Below, one piece after another: positions 42,406 to 51,305 of a stretch of DNA of 64,000 nucleotides; positions within the stretch are counted from its first letter, which is position 1, and each line of letters begins with the position of its first letter. The translations under genes and the position numbers were made by a program. Source of the stretch: Bdellovibrionales bacterium. Lineage in GTDB: Bacteria > Bdellovibrionota > Bdellovibrionia > Bdellovibrionales > JAGQZY01. The notes under the pieces were generated by a model. That model was not told the DNA's origin and did not search any database. It was given only the letters and a program-made list of their open reading frames with translations. Where the stretch lies: contig JAIEOS010000021.1 of the NCBI GenBank assembly GCA_019750295.1, forward strand, positions 1 through 64,000, given 5' to 3'.

Positions 42406-44121
42406 TTATGTCAATTTCGTCCTCAATGCGCTTCGCTTCATTCCATATAAAAAATAGATCGCAAGGCCGACGAGTAACCATGCCCCAAAGCGGATCCAAT
42501 TCACATAGCCGAGCTCGGTCATGAGATAACTACACGTCGTAGCGCCAAGTACGGGAATTAATGAGAGTTTTTTTCTAAAGGACCACACGACAAGGAAGAT
42601 TAAAAATATGATATAAAAATAAGCAATCATATGGTTGGCAAAGTTTTCATGCTCGAAATTGAATGGATTTAAAAGTTCAGGGCGAGACGCCAACATAAAA
42701 TATAAAATGCCGCCAGCGATCACCGGGAAAATCCACTGACTATTAATATACCAGATTTTAAAACGGGCGTTGGTGTTGTCGACAAGCAACGTTCCAATGC
42801 AGACAATGAGAAATGCAAAGAGAGTTCCGATACTGGTGAGATCCGTCACTTCCGTCAGATTCATAAAAAGGCAGGGAATTCCCACGACAAATCCCGTGAC
42901 GATGGTCGCAAACCACGGCGTTTTATATTGAGGATGAAGTTCTCCAAAAATTTTTGGGAGTAGTCCATCTCTCCCCATGACCATCCAGATGCGCGGTTGT
43001 CCCAATTGAAAAACCAAAAGGACGGAGAACAAGGCAACGATCGCACTCCCCGCCACTAGCGATGACACCCACGGAAGATTTGCACCTTGTGGCCCAAACA
43101 CATAGGCCAATGGATCTCCCACATTCAATGAAGTAAAGGGAACCATTCCGGTGAGCACTAATGAGATCAGTACATACAATACGGTGCTAATGAGTAACGA
43201 AAAAAACATCCCTAACGGCAAATCTCGCCGAGGATTTTTACACTCTTCGGCCGTCGTCGAAATGGCATCAAAGCCGATGTAAGCGAAGAACACGCCTGAC
43301 ACCCCTTTGAGAACCCCAGAAATTCCATTGGGCGCAAACGGCACCCAATTTGTGGGGTGAATATAAAACGAACCGACAACGATCACGGTCAACACCACGA
43401 TAATTTTGAGCAAGACCATCGCATTGGCAATTTTTTTGGACTCGCGAATCCCGATATAAACAATCCAAGTGCAAAGCACATTGATCATTAGGGCCGGAAT
43501 ATCCATCACCACAGGGATGTTAAACGCTCGTGGCGCCATCACATAGGCGTTATAGGCATCCATCACGTAGTGGGTCTGCTGCTGAGCGACCGCCTCCAAC
43601 GTTGATCCTTGAGCCAGAAGTGGACTTACGGCTTCGAAGCCCCGCTTCGCCGTCAGAAAATCCATACTCAGATAATTGGGAAATGGAATGTGATACTGGT
43701 GCAAAAATGCAGTGAAGTAATCGCTCCAAGAGATGGCCACCGCAATGTTCCCGATCGCGTACTCCATCACCAGATTCCAGCCGATGATCCACGCCACGAG
43801 CTCTCCGGTGCTTGCGTAAGCGTAGGTGTAGGCCGAGCCCGAAACAGGAATCGTGGAAGCGAATTGAGCGTAACAGAGCGCCGAAAAACCACAGGCAATC
43901 GCCGTAAAAATAAATAGGAAAGAAACTGCCGGGCCACCATGAGAAGCCGCCGTGCCGATCGTCGAAAAAATACCGGCGCCGATAATGGCCGCGATACCAA
44001 ATGATGTGAGATCCAGAACTGTCAGCGATCGGGTCATACCGCTTGAATGACTTTCATGATCACTATCGACCATTATTTTGTCTATCGGCTTCTTTCGCAA
44101 AAGTTGTGAAAAATCCATCAT
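42406..44121 (-). CDS. APC-family amino acid permease (CAT/YfnA-like)
   Basis: The 571-aa protein has 12-14 membrane helices and the APC start motif DLTSFGIAAIIGAGIFSTIGTAA, then SALCYAQFASTIPVSGSAYTYAYASTGELVAWIIGW, which is typical of cationic amino acid transporters (CAT group). FFAYIGFDAISTTAEECKNPRRDLPLG in the middle is another CAT hallmark. The C-terminal extra helix pair gives length above the 450-aa core. It probably imports basic or broad amino acids. It is 57 bp upstream of hppA on the same strand. Confidence 0.92.
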   Translation of the reverse strand: MMDFSQLLRKKPIDKIMVDSDHESHSSGMTRSLTVLDLTSFGIAAIIGAGIFSTIGTAASHGGPAVSFLFIFTAIACGFSALCYAQFASTIPVSGSAYTYAYASTGELVAWIIGWNLVMEYAIGNIAVAISWSDYFTAFLHQYHIPFPNYLSMDFLTAKRGFEAVSPLLAQGSTLEAVAQQQTHYVMDAYNAYVMAPRAFNIPVVMDIPALMINVLCTWIVYIGIRESKKIANAMVLLKIIVVLTVIVVGSFYIHPTNWVPFAPNGISGVLKGVSGVFFAYIGFDAISTTAEECKNPRRDLPLGMFFSLLISTVLYVLISLVLTGMVPFTSLNVGDPLAYVFGPQGANLPWVSSLVAGSAIVALFSVLLVFQLGQPRIWMVMGRDGLLPKIFGELHPQYKTPWFATIVTGFVVGIPCLFMNLTEVTDLTSIGTLFAFLIVCIGTLLVDNTNARFKIWYINSQWIFPVIAGGILYFMLASRPELLNPFNFEHENFANHMIAYFYIIFLIFLVVWSFRKKLSLIPVLGATTCSYLMTELGYVNWIRFGAWLLVGLAIYFLYGMKRSALRTKLT

Positions 44122-44191
44122 TCCTCAATTCGTAAAGGCTTGAGTTCTTAATTCAAATTGAGGAGTTTGTAAAAGAGATTTGCCCGCGAAA

Positions 44192-44887
44192 TTATCGAAT
44201 CTGCGATAAATCCTGGGTTAAGCGGTTTTTAAAACTTTCGAGCGCTCTACTTTTAGCCTCCGCAAGATAAAAGGCATCTCGTTTTTTCCATGCCGGCACA
44301 TACTCATCACTCAATTGCCCTTCCGACGATGAGCTCATATACAACATTTCGTTTCTCACATCCCACATCGCCGAGTTGACGACAAACAAACTCTCAATCG
44401 TGTTTCCGGGAACAAAAAATGCCGGGAGAAGGAGGACGTAGGTTCCGCTCAGGGAGTTCATATCTGTTTTGACTGCACCGACACCTTCGATCACCAGAAC
44501 CGCATCCGCGCGGGCCTTCGCCGCAGCGGTGCGGATATCTCGAAGATCTGGATCGCGCACCAAATGAGAATTGAGTTCGAAAATACTTGCCACGCGATCC
44601 TTGGGAGCATTGGCCCTTAAGAGATTTAAAATGCTGTCTCGATCCTCTTGGGACCAGCGCCAATCGCTTCCGTTGTAAGCTTGAGAGTGCTTAAAATAGA
44701 CGGCCAACTTAAATTGAGCCGGTAAGTTTGCTTTCCGAGCGAAAAGTTCTTTAATTTCTTCGTCGTTATACTTGGGCGTTTTGATTTCGGAATAAGAGGT
44801 CAAGTCCTCGCTCACGTAGGATTTGTACGAGGAACATCCAGTCAGACCAAAAACAAAAACCATAAATAAAAAAACTGAAGTGCGCAT
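44192..44887 (-). CDS. Lipoprotein resembling the rhombotarget family
   Basis: The 231-aa protein begins with a signal peptide and lipobox (FGLTGCSS). The segment FFVPGNTIESLFVVNSAMWDV resembles the core of rhombotarget lipoproteins (YVVPGTT...VDTAVFDV), and ADAVLVIEG matches their preceding strand; the C-terminal rhombosortase-processing tail is not visible. Other parts are unrecognised. The similarity is from memory and modest. It is monocistronic, 71 bp upstream of the APC permease gene on the same strand. Confidence 0.65.
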   Translation of the reverse strand: MRTSVFLFMVFVFGLTGCSSYKSYVSEDLTSYSEIKTPKYNDEEIKELFARKANLPAQFKLAVYFKHSQAYNGSDWRWSQEDRDSILNLLRANAPKDRVASIFELNSHLVRDPDLRDIRTAAAKARADAVLVIEGVGAVKTDMNSLSGTYVLLLPAFFVPGNTIESLFVVNSAMWDVRNEMLYMSSSSEGQLSDEYVPAWKKRDAFYLAEAKSRALESFKNRLTQDLSQIR

Positions 44888-44990
44888 AGGCTCCTTTGGG
44901 TTGTAATTAGCTTTACGATAACAAAGCTATTCACCCTGCCTACTGATCGCTCGCTCAAAAGCGAAAGATCGAGACTGAATGGCTCGACCT

Positions 44991-45014
44991 CACTGAGCTA
45001 TTTCACTGAGCTAT
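44991..45014. repeat. Short tandem repeat in intergenic DNA
   Basis: CACTGAGCTAT occurs twice, 13 bp apart, in the gap between the lipoprotein gene and the CFA synthase gene. Nothing else is recognisable there. Confidence 0.4.
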
Positions 45015-45028
45015 ATCCTTTGGCTATC

Positions 45029-46189
45029 TCACTTTGCCAACGCAAATTGACCGACGTCGATGCGTTTAGCGAGGAATGCACCTTCGCAGTAAGAAAGGTA
45101 TAAGTTCCACAGGCGAATAAACTTATCATCGAACCCCATGAGCTTAAGTTGTGGAATCACCCGATTAAAATTCTGCCGCCACTGATTTAATGTTTGGGCG
45201 TAGTCATGACCAAATTCAAAGACATCCACAAGCTTCATTCCTTGCTTTTGAGGATGTTCCGAAAATGTATTTTTCGTCGGGAGCATTCCTCCGGGGAAAA
45301 TATATTGCTGAATGAAATCCGTTCGATTTTTGTAGCTTGAAAAAAGATCTTCACGAATTGTAATGCCCTGTATGAGGGCCTTCCCATGGCTCGTCAGTGA
45401 CGAATTGATTTTTTCGAAATAATCTTTCCAATACTTTTCGCCAACGGCTTCGATCATCTCGATGGAAACTACTTTATCGAATTTTCCCTGAATATCTCGA
45501 TAATCTTGTTTCACGAGATTCACATGGGACTTCATTCCTTTTTGATCGATTAATTTTTCGTTGTGGCGGGCTTGCTCGGCGGAATTCATCACCGCGGTGA
45601 CTTTGCATCCCGTCTTCTCCACCGCGTGACTAAAGAAGCCTCCCCACCCACAGCCGATCTCTAAGACATGATCGCCCGGCTTGATATCTAAAACCTCAAC
45701 GATCCGATCGAATTTTGCTTTCTGCGCCTCCGCCAACTGAGTGGCACCCTTGCTATAAATGGCCGCGGAGTACGTCATCGTTGAATCTAACCACAAATTA
45801 TAAAAACCATTTCCGAGATCATAGTGAGCACTAATGTTTTTTTGCGATCCACTGCGATCATTGCGATTTAGAAAATGACGGAGTTTTGCCAAGAATGTGC
45901 CCTTCCAAGTCCCGTGGAGGGCTTGGGCTAACGATTGATCATTTTCGCAAGCCCAACGAACCAGCGCCGTGACGTCATCGACCACAATCGACTCGTCAAT
46001 GATCGCTTCAGCCAATCCAATGTCGCCTTTACTAAAGATCAGATCCAATGCACTCCACTCTTTAACTTCGACTCGAATGAGAGGATCTCCATGTCCATAA
46101 AGTTCCGTCTTGCCGTTGGGCAAAAGTAAATCGACAGTTCCGAACTGAGCATTTTTAAGAATCTTTAAAAAAACTTTTCCGCGAATCAT
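45029..46189 (-). CDS. cfa: Cyclopropane-fatty-acyl-phospholipid synthase
   Basis: The enzyme methylenates unsaturated acyl chains in membrane phospholipids using SAM. The 386-aa protein has the N-terminal CFA lipid-binding region, then ISAHYDLGNGFYNLWLDSTMTYSA, the SAM site VLEIGCGWGGFF, EMIEAVGEKYWKDYF (Glu bicarbonate-site), and the C-terminal YIFPGGMLPT and LSYCEGAFLAKRIDVGQF. Length agrees with E. coli Cfa. In the cell it stabilises the membrane in stationary phase or under stress. Confidence 0.94.
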   Translation of the reverse strand: MIRGKVFLKILKNAQFGTVDLLLPNGKTELYGHGDPLIRVEVKEWSALDLIFSKGDIGLAEAIIDESIVVDDVTALVRWACENDQSLAQALHGTWKGTFLAKLRHFLNRNDRSGSQKNISAHYDLGNGFYNLWLDSTMTYSAAIYSKGATQLAEAQKAKFDRIVEVLDIKPGDHVLEIGCGWGGFFSHAVEKTGCKVTAVMNSAEQARHNEKLIDQKGMKSHVNLVKQDYRDIQGKFDKVVSIEMIEAVGEKYWKDYFEKINSSLTSHGKALIQGITIREDLFSSYKNRTDFIQQYIFPGGMLPTKNTFSEHPQKQGMKLVDVFEFGHDYAQTLNQWRQNFNRVIPQLKLMGFDDKFIRLWNLYLSYCEGAFLAKRIDVGQFALAK

Positions 46190-46328
46190 TTGAAAACATC
46201 CTTTATTTGAGAGCTCTGTCTAGCATAATATAAAAGACATTGTTGCACGATCAACAAATTGCGAGAGATGAGTTTTCGTTAAGAAATGAGGCTGTTAGCC
46301 TAAATTAATGTCAGTCTTCAGCCATAAC

Positions 46329-47174
46329 TTAGGCTAAACGGACAATAAGAATCCCTGCGAGAATCATGGCGACACCAAAAATCTTTCTCAGATACATGGG
46401 TTCCTTTAACACATACACCCCGAGAAGCGTTGCAAATACAATGGAGATTTCTCTCAGCGCCACGATGTAAGGTGCGGGCGCCTGCGTGTAGGCCCAAATC
46501 ACGATGAGATAACCGACCGAGCCGGCAAAGCCCACCCAAAATCCCTGCCACTTGTAATATTTTAAAACTTCGACAATCTGCTTTTTACGACTTTGATACA
46601 AGAACGGGAACGCAAAAACCGAAGCGGCGACGTTCATCACTAAAACATAAAACACAATCGGAATCTTTTGCGCACCTAAACTATCAACAACGGTGTAGGA
46701 CGCCACAAGTAAACCGAGCAAAAAAGCGAGAATTAATCCCTGCCGTGCTTTTTTATTTCGAATTTCGTAACTTCCCAGAGCCACCGCACCCAGCACCACC
46801 AAGCCAATTCCAAGAATCCCCGTGGGTGAAAGTTCATTAAGGCCAAATGCCGAGATCACGAGGGCTGTAAATGCAATGCTTAGGCCTCTTGCAATCGGAA
46901 AAACTAAAGATATATCCGCAACGGCATAAGCACGGGTCAGAGCCAATAAATAAAGTCCCTGCGCGATCCCCGTCGACAAAATAAAAGGCCACCACGAACT
47001 TGAAAACTGAATATTCAACGCGAAGTAACTGATCGGTGTAGCGATCACACCAAAAATAAACCAGCCCACCATTAAAAACGAGGCCTTATCCGCTGAGGTT
47101 TTTTTTAAATGGAAATTCCACCACGTTTGAAAGAGGGATGAGGCGATAACGACGAAGAAGACACTTAAGGACAT
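46329..47174 (-). CDS. EamA/DMT-family transporter
   Basis: From ATG 47174 the protein has 281 aa with ten helices in two EamA repeats; the first repeat contains FLMVGWFIFGVIATPISYFAL and the second FWVGFAGSVGYLIVIWAYT and GVYVLKEPMYLRKIFGVAMILAGI, the usual end of DMT exporters. The longer frame from 47363 overlaps the DUF5989 gene and is not membrane-like there, so it is rejected. It is 86 bp downstream of the DUF5989 gene on the same strand. Substrate unknown. Confidence 0.85.
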   Translation of the reverse strand: MSLSVFFVVIASSLFQTWWNFHLKKTSADKASFLMVGWFIFGVIATPISYFALNIQFSSSWWPFILSTGIAQGLYLLALTRAYAVADISLVFPIARGLSIAFTALVISAFGLNELSPTGILGIGLVVLGAVALGSYEIRNKKARQGLILAFLLGLLVASYTVVDSLGAQKIPIVFYVLVMNVAASVFAFPFLYQSRKKQIVEVLKYYKWQGFWVGFAGSVGYLIVIWAYTQAPAPYIVALREISIVFATLLGVYVLKEPMYLRKIFGVAMILAGILIVRLA

Positions 47175-47260
47175 AGCTGGAGTTTCCCCAATTTCACCGG
47201 GAAATACAACGTTATTGAGAGACCCACGGTTAAAATGGAGCTTTAGAAAATTTTCCGACT

Positions 47261-47413
47261 CTAGAAGAAAGTATACACAAAAGGAGAGAGGGCTGTTCCC
47301 TGGGTAAAGAATATGAGGGTCCCCAAAAGGAAAAACACCACAAACACGGGAATCATCCACCACTTCTTGTTGTAGATCAGAAACTCTCCGAATTCTTTAA
47401 GGATACTCAACAT
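47261..47413 (-). CDS. DUF5989 family small membrane protein, 50 aa
   Basis: The frame ATG 47413 to TAG 47261 begins one base after the stop of the SGNH-hydrolase gene (TAGTATG). The product MLSILKEFGEFLIYNKKWWM (start) has a single membrane helix and ends ALSPFVYTFF, the hallmark of DUF5989. This family usually neighbours carbamoyltransferase and SxtJ genes in glycan or saxitoxin-like clusters; neither is present. It is missed by length filters. The gene is real by motif and by its one-base coupling. Confidence 0.85.
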   Translation of the reverse strand: MLSILKEFGEFLIYNKKWWMIPVFVVFFLLGTLIFFTQGTALSPFVYTFF

Positions 47414-47414
47414 A

Positions 47415-48572
47415 CTACTCTTCTCCGTCTTTCAATTTAAGATCCGTTACTAACAGATCCGCCAATAGATTGTGGCTCGCTCTATTCGGATGACTGTCGG
47501 GAAGGAGAAAATCTCCTTCGATATAGTCCGCCAGAGGAAATTTATTATAATCGAGAACATCAAGCTGATGCCTCTTAAAAGTGGACACCAGCGCTGCATA
47601 ATCCATGGATTTGTACTCGTCGGGGTAGATCAGCACAGTAAAAGGATTCTTTGCGCCAAACTCCTCCTGGTACTTTTGTTCAAGAACTTTGAGGAAGCGA
47701 GCGTATTGGTCCATTTCGCCCTGACCAACGATCGGATAATTGATATCAAAAAAATCGATGACCTTAAAAGAGGAGAGCAGTTTGGCGATAAGGGTTTGCA
47801 CGGGTTTGCCCGAGGTTTGATTGCCACGGAATTCAAACTCGTAAGGCGATAGTTCCTCATAATAGGCCGTGACATGATCCTTCGCTAAGCGACGAAAATT
47901 GCCGACGAAGCGATTGATATGGTCTTTATAAAAAACATAAATCGCTCTCCCACTCCTGGGTTGTACTTCAGAGAAAAAACCATCAAACTCTATTCTCGCC
48001 AGCACATCAGCGGCCGAGTACCCCGGCCCCCCTAGGTTATAGGAGAAATAGGTCTTTTGCTTCTCATTCAATAGCCATGGAAGTGTGTCGCTATCGGTGA
48101 GCCAATCGCCCCAGACAAATGAACATCCCATGATCAGGAGGTGCTTCGCTCGCGGAGGACTCGCTGGATCTCTCGGTGCTGAAAGCCGGCGGGACCAACC
48201 ATCAGTGCTTTCCACGGTCGAATACTGAATTTGCTTCGACCCGGCATAAGTCACATCTAACCTCTCGGTGACGTTGGGTAAGGGCTTTAGTATTCCCTGG
48301 GGACTACGCTCAAAGTTGGATCGTTGAAGTGGCACAAGATCATGATATTCTGGATAACTTTTTTCACTCTGGCGACGCTGGAGAAACGGATATCGGGCTT
48401 CGATTGTTTTGCGCTCTTCGGCAGAGACTTGCTGGTAAAGACGGGGGTCCTTCTTAAGCGTGGGCGGTTTCATTCGCCACTGGGAGTAAATTTCGATGAC
48501 CCCTATAAATGCGACAAGCGAAACTCCAAGAGTTAGAGCTGTAAAAACAATTTTCTTTTGAGTGCTCAACAT
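47415..48572 (-). CDS. Exported or membrane-anchored SGNH-family hydrolase
   Basis: One N-terminal membrane helix (about 10-30) is followed by an SGNH-type domain: GCSFVWGDWL (block I; Ser nucleophile in GxSxxxG), NLGGPGYSAADV (block II-III Gly/Asn) and DSHPNRASHNLL near the C-terminus (block V, DxxH). The family deacylates or transesterifies lipids and glycans; periplasmic acyltransfer to exported polysaccharide is one use. It is directly linked to the DUF5989 gene, so they likely work together. 385 aa. Confidence 0.82.
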   Translation of the reverse strand: MLSTQKKIVFTALTLGVSLVAFIGVIEIYSQWRMKPPTLKKDPRLYQQVSAEERKTIEARYPFLQRRQSEKSYPEYHDLVPLQRSNFERSPQGILKPLPNVTERLDVTYAGSKQIQYSTVESTDGWSRRLSAPRDPASPPRAKHLLIMGCSFVWGDWLTDSDTLPWLLNEKQKTYFSYNLGGPGYSAADVLARIEFDGFFSEVQPRSGRAIYVFYKDHINRFVGNFRRLAKDHVTAYYEELSPYEFEFRGNQTSGKPVQTLIAKLLSSFKVIDFFDINYPIVGQGEMDQYARFLKVLEQKYQEEFGAKNPFTVLIYPDEYKSMDYAALVSTFKRHQLDVLDYNKFPLADYIEGDFLLPDSHPNRASHNLLADLLVTDLKLKDGEE

Positions 48573-48637
48573 AAAAAACTCATTTGAGAAACCGCCCCCA
48601 ACAGAGTATCGAATTTTACAGAGAGATCAATCCGAAT

Positions 48638-49606
48638 TTATTTACTATTAAGCCACTGGACAAGATCATCAAAGCACTGATCAACACCTTTGTAGACTCG
48701 CGACGCCGGGGTCATCGACTTTAAGGCCGATGTGAGCTGATGTCTTTTCTGCAAATCCTCTTTGATTTCGAGTCCCGACCAAAATGAAATTTTAATACTA
48801 AACAGAGCGGCATCGACGTCGGAAAAACCCTGAGTCACTTGGCGCTCCACGCGAAGAAAAAATGGATTCTCTTGAGAAAGATCAAAGGTGCGCCCTTTCC
48901 AAAGCTTAGGATCAACTCCCGGAGGAGGAACGGGATGATGGTTTAATCTTTGGTCCGTCACAAACGACCACACAAATCTCACATAGGGCCCGCGCTCAAT
49001 CATGGCCTCAACCATTTTGTCAGAGACGGTCAGTAACCGATCAATGCCCGGGACCGGCTTATGAATATCAAAAAAACTCAAACCAATCTTGTCCTCTGCG
49101 GCCCAGTGACTTGGAGAGCAAAGGTGGAGGGCGCTGAGCCACTCGCCTTCCGGGCGTCGAATCAATACTGCCAAATCTTCGGGCACCAAAAGCGCCAATC
49201 CATCCCACATGGACTGGGGCAAAGGATCCAAGGCCCCCCGATAATTCAAAAGCTCGCCTTTATCAGAAAAATAAAAGGTCTCTTGGGTCAAATGGGAGGT
49301 CAAAACATTCCGCCCCCCTTGAGTCTCTAAATGAAAATGCTCCGGCCATTCGCGAGAGAGCTTTTTGGCAATTCCCATCACCACACGCGCTTCCACCTCT
49401 GGTAAAAAATTTCGCTGGGCTAAATATTTAGAGAGTCTTTCTTTGCGACACTCCAATTTATTGGAACGATATTTTAAGAAATCCTCTTCAATTTGAAAGG
49501 CCTTTTGATCCAGCTCACCGTTTCCAAAATCGGTCCCCAGCGGCTTCATGCCGGCCGTGACTTCGTAAATGCCTTTGTCGATCGGGAAATATCGTGACAA
49601 CTTCAT
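48638..49606 (-). CDS. DUF3445 protein, heme-dependent oxidative N-demethylase-like
   Basis: The 322-aa protein from ATG 49606 shows the DUF3445 features LHLCSPSHWAAEDKIG followed by the FDIHKPVPG segment, and RGPYVRFVWSF. Characterised relatives contain heme and remove N-methyl groups from dimethylamine/dimethylamine-like substrates in the cytoplasm. Length fits. It starts 4 bp after the stop of the DUF1653-GNAT gene, so they are one transcript. Its substrate here is unknown. Confidence 0.85.
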   Translation of the reverse strand: MKLSRYFPIDKGIYEVTAGMKPLGTDFGNGELDQKAFQIEEDFLKYRSNKLECRKERLSKYLAQRNFLPEVEARVVMGIAKKLSREWPEHFHLETQGGRNVLTSHLTQETFYFSDKGELLNYRGALDPLPQSMWDGLALLVPEDLAVLIRRPEGEWLSALHLCSPSHWAAEDKIGLSFFDIHKPVPGIDRLLTVSDKMVEAMIERGPYVRFVWSFVTDQRLNHHPVPPPGVDPKLWKGRTFDLSQENPFFLRVERQVTQGFSDVDAALFSIKISFWSGLEIKEDLQKRHQLTSALKSMTPASRVYKGVDQCFDDLVQWLNSK

Positions 49607-49610
49607 AGTT

Positions 49611-50252
49611 TTACTCGAGGGACTTCTCCATCTCGATCCGTAATTGATTGTCCTTAGACAAATAAGTTTTCGTAATCTTAAATCCATGCTTGAGATTTAA
49701 AATCATCATTTCTGGAAACTCGTTTCGGGTTTTTGTGCGCAAACTTTTGTAGCCTCGCGCCCCACACCACTCCACCAGGGTCTTCATCATGAGAGAGGCC
49801 AATCCGAGCTGGCGGTATTCCTTTTTAACCCCACCCAGCCAACTGTAAAAAATCTGCTGATCGATTTCGTAGCCGAGTTTAAAACCCACTGGGAGATCGT
49901 CGATATAAACTACGACTAAGCAAGGGTTCCGAACCGTTTTAAGTCTCTCTAGGTCATCTTCCCCGTCCCAACGAGAAAAAATGGTTGCGGCAAGATCCGA
50001 AACAATTCGAGACTCAACCTCAGAAATCTCCAGGGAGACCACCACCCGGTGCGATATCGGAGCAAACCTTGGAACTCGATTTCCATTCCACTCAATGTCT
50101 TCAAAAAACATAGGACGAGGGCGCACCCACAACGACCCTAAGGCGTTGGGATAGAGAGCCTCGTAAAGCACCAGATCCTCGAGCGATTCACTGTGTTTGA
50201 CAACACCCTTGAGTTTATAGAGTTTGTTTTTGTAGTGCCTGTAAAGATTCAT
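49611..50252 (-). CDS. DUF1653-GNAT fusion protein
   Basis: Residues 1-60 match DUF1653: YRHYKNKLYKLKGVVKHSES, then LVLYEALYPN and LWVRPRPMFFE, normally a stand-alone small protein. Residues 85-205 are a GNAT acetyltransferase: LPVGFKLGY, GGVKKEYRQLGLASLMMKTLV (acetyl-CoA loop) and NLKHGFKI. A fusion of these is uncommon. The acceptor is not predictable. It lies 9 bp downstream of the FMN-reductase gene and 4 bp before the DUF3445 gene. Confidence 0.8.
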   Translation of the reverse strand: MNLYRHYKNKLYKLKGVVKHSESLEDLVLYEALYPNALGSLWVRPRPMFFEDIEWNGNRVPRFAPISHRVVVSLEISEVESRIVSDLAATIFSRWDGEDDLERLKTVRNPCLVVVYIDDLPVGFKLGYEIDQQIFYSWLGGVKKEYRQLGLASLMMKTLVEWCGARGYKSLRTKTRNEFPEMMILNLKHGFKITKTYLSKDNQLRIEMEKSLE

Positions 50253-50261
50253 AGGTCTCCG

Positions 50262-50813
50262 TTAGCCATTGAGCTTCGCCACGAAGGCCAGATAATTCGT
50301 CACAAGCTCGATCAGCTTTTTATGCTGATTCGGATCGATGAGAGTTCCGTCCTTTAAAACCTCATGAGCCTTCGCGAGAGCAAAGGTCTGCGGATACACA
50401 TACGCACCCAGCGTCGCGAAGGGAATCGTTGAGGAGGTCAAGGAGCGAATCGCGCCAAATCCACCGGGAGATGCGCCTAATAATAAAATTGGCTTCTTAA
50501 GCAAAGGCTGTGGTCGCAATCGAGAAAGCCAATCGATGGTGTTTTTTAATGATCCCGCCATGGCGCCGTTGTACTCGGGGCTAGATATGATTAAACCTTG
50601 GGCTTTAGCAACGGCCGCACCCAACTTTTGAACACCTTCTGGGATTCCACTCTCTTCGATGTCTCCATCATAAACCGGTAAAGACAGCGCTTTAAGATCT
50701 ATCACGTGGGCGTCGACGTCAGGAATGGTTGTACATATGTCCTTCGCGACCGCAACAAATTGTTTGTTGAGTGAAGCGACCCGTAAACTGCCAGAGAACA
50801 GCAATATTTCCAT
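50262..50813 (-). CDS. NADPH-dependent FMN reductase-like flavoprotein
   Basis: From the ATG at 50813 (GGAGG 7 nt upstream) the 183-aa protein shows the flavodoxin-fold LLFSGSLRVASLNKQ (phosphate-binding loop), ISSPEYNGAMAGSLKNTIDWLSR (the SPEYNG flavin motif) and LLGASPGGFGAIRSL. It reduces FMN or quinones/azo compounds with NAD(P)H in the cytoplasm. It begins a three-gene transcript with the DUF1653-GNAT and DUF3445 genes. Confidence 0.9.
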   Translation of the reverse strand: MEILLFSGSLRVASLNKQFVAVAKDICTTIPDVDAHVIDLKALSLPVYDGDIEESGIPEGVQKLGAAVAKAQGLIISSPEYNGAMAGSLKNTIDWLSRLRPQPLLKKPILLLGASPGGFGAIRSLTSSTIPFATLGAYVYPQTFALAKAHEVLKDGTLIDPNQHKKLIELVTNYLAFVAKLNG

Positions 50814-50913
50814 TTCAAATCCTCCGTGGAGATCTCTCCACAAAAAACACCACTATTGACATCTAAAACATTTTTTGAGTTGATTGTACTTACAAACCAA
50901 CCGAAAGGCATTT

Positions 50914-51237
50914 ATGCGTATTATGTTATTTTCTGTTTTAGCTATTATCACTGCAAGTCTTATGACAGCGTGTGCTTCTGTTCCTAACCGCGCCGGCATG
51001 GGCATTTTGTACACTGATGTTAAAGATTTCACAAACGTTGAGTACATCAACCTCGGAACGTCTAAAAAAGGTGTTGCTTGCGCTAACAATATTTTAGGCA
51101 TGGTTGTCACCGGAGATATGTCTATCGAAGCGGCTAAGAAAAAAGGTGGAATCACTAAAGTTGCCACTGTTGATATGGAAGGTAAATCCATCCTTGGCGT
51201 TTACTCGACAGTTTGCTTAGTTGTTCGCGGAGAGTAA
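50914..51237 (+). CDS. TRL-like lipoprotein
   Basis: The ATG at 50914 (AAAGG 5 nt upstream) opens a signal peptide with lipobox LMTACAS. The 107-aa protein then has GMGILYTDVKDFT...INLGTSKKGVACANNILGMVVTGDMSIEAAKKKGGI, the pattern of TRL-like proteins (a Leptospira tRNA-locus lipoprotein family). Function unknown. It is divergent from the FMN-reductase gene and ended by the terminator at 51263. Confidence 0.85.
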   Translation: MRIMLFSVLAIITASLMTACASVPNRAGMGILYTDVKDFTNVEYINLGTSKKGVACANNILGMVVTGDMSIEAAKKKGGITKVATVDMEGKSILGVYSTVCLVVRGE

Positions 51238-51262
51238 TCATCATCTTTAGATGATTTGTCTT

Positions 51263-51291
51263 AAAAAGACCCCGAATTCAGGGGTCTTTTT
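51263..51291. terminator. Bidirectional intrinsic terminator
   Basis: AAAAAGACCCC/GGGGTCTTTTT stem with a 7-nt loop, between the TRL-like gene and the convergent EamA gene (stop 51306). Confidence 0.9.
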
Positions 51292-51305
51292 CGTTGAGGC
51301 GGAGT

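Noticed and set aside
44941-45028. Hairpin-like repeats before the CFA synthase stop
   Set aside because: Only short imperfect arms and a 13-bp tandem repeat; no T-run and no known element.
46295-46337. Inverted repeat TTAGCCTAA/TTAGGCTAA around the EamA stop
   Set aside because: The loop is 25 nt and no T-run follows, so it is not supported as a terminator; one arm is simply the coding C-terminus.
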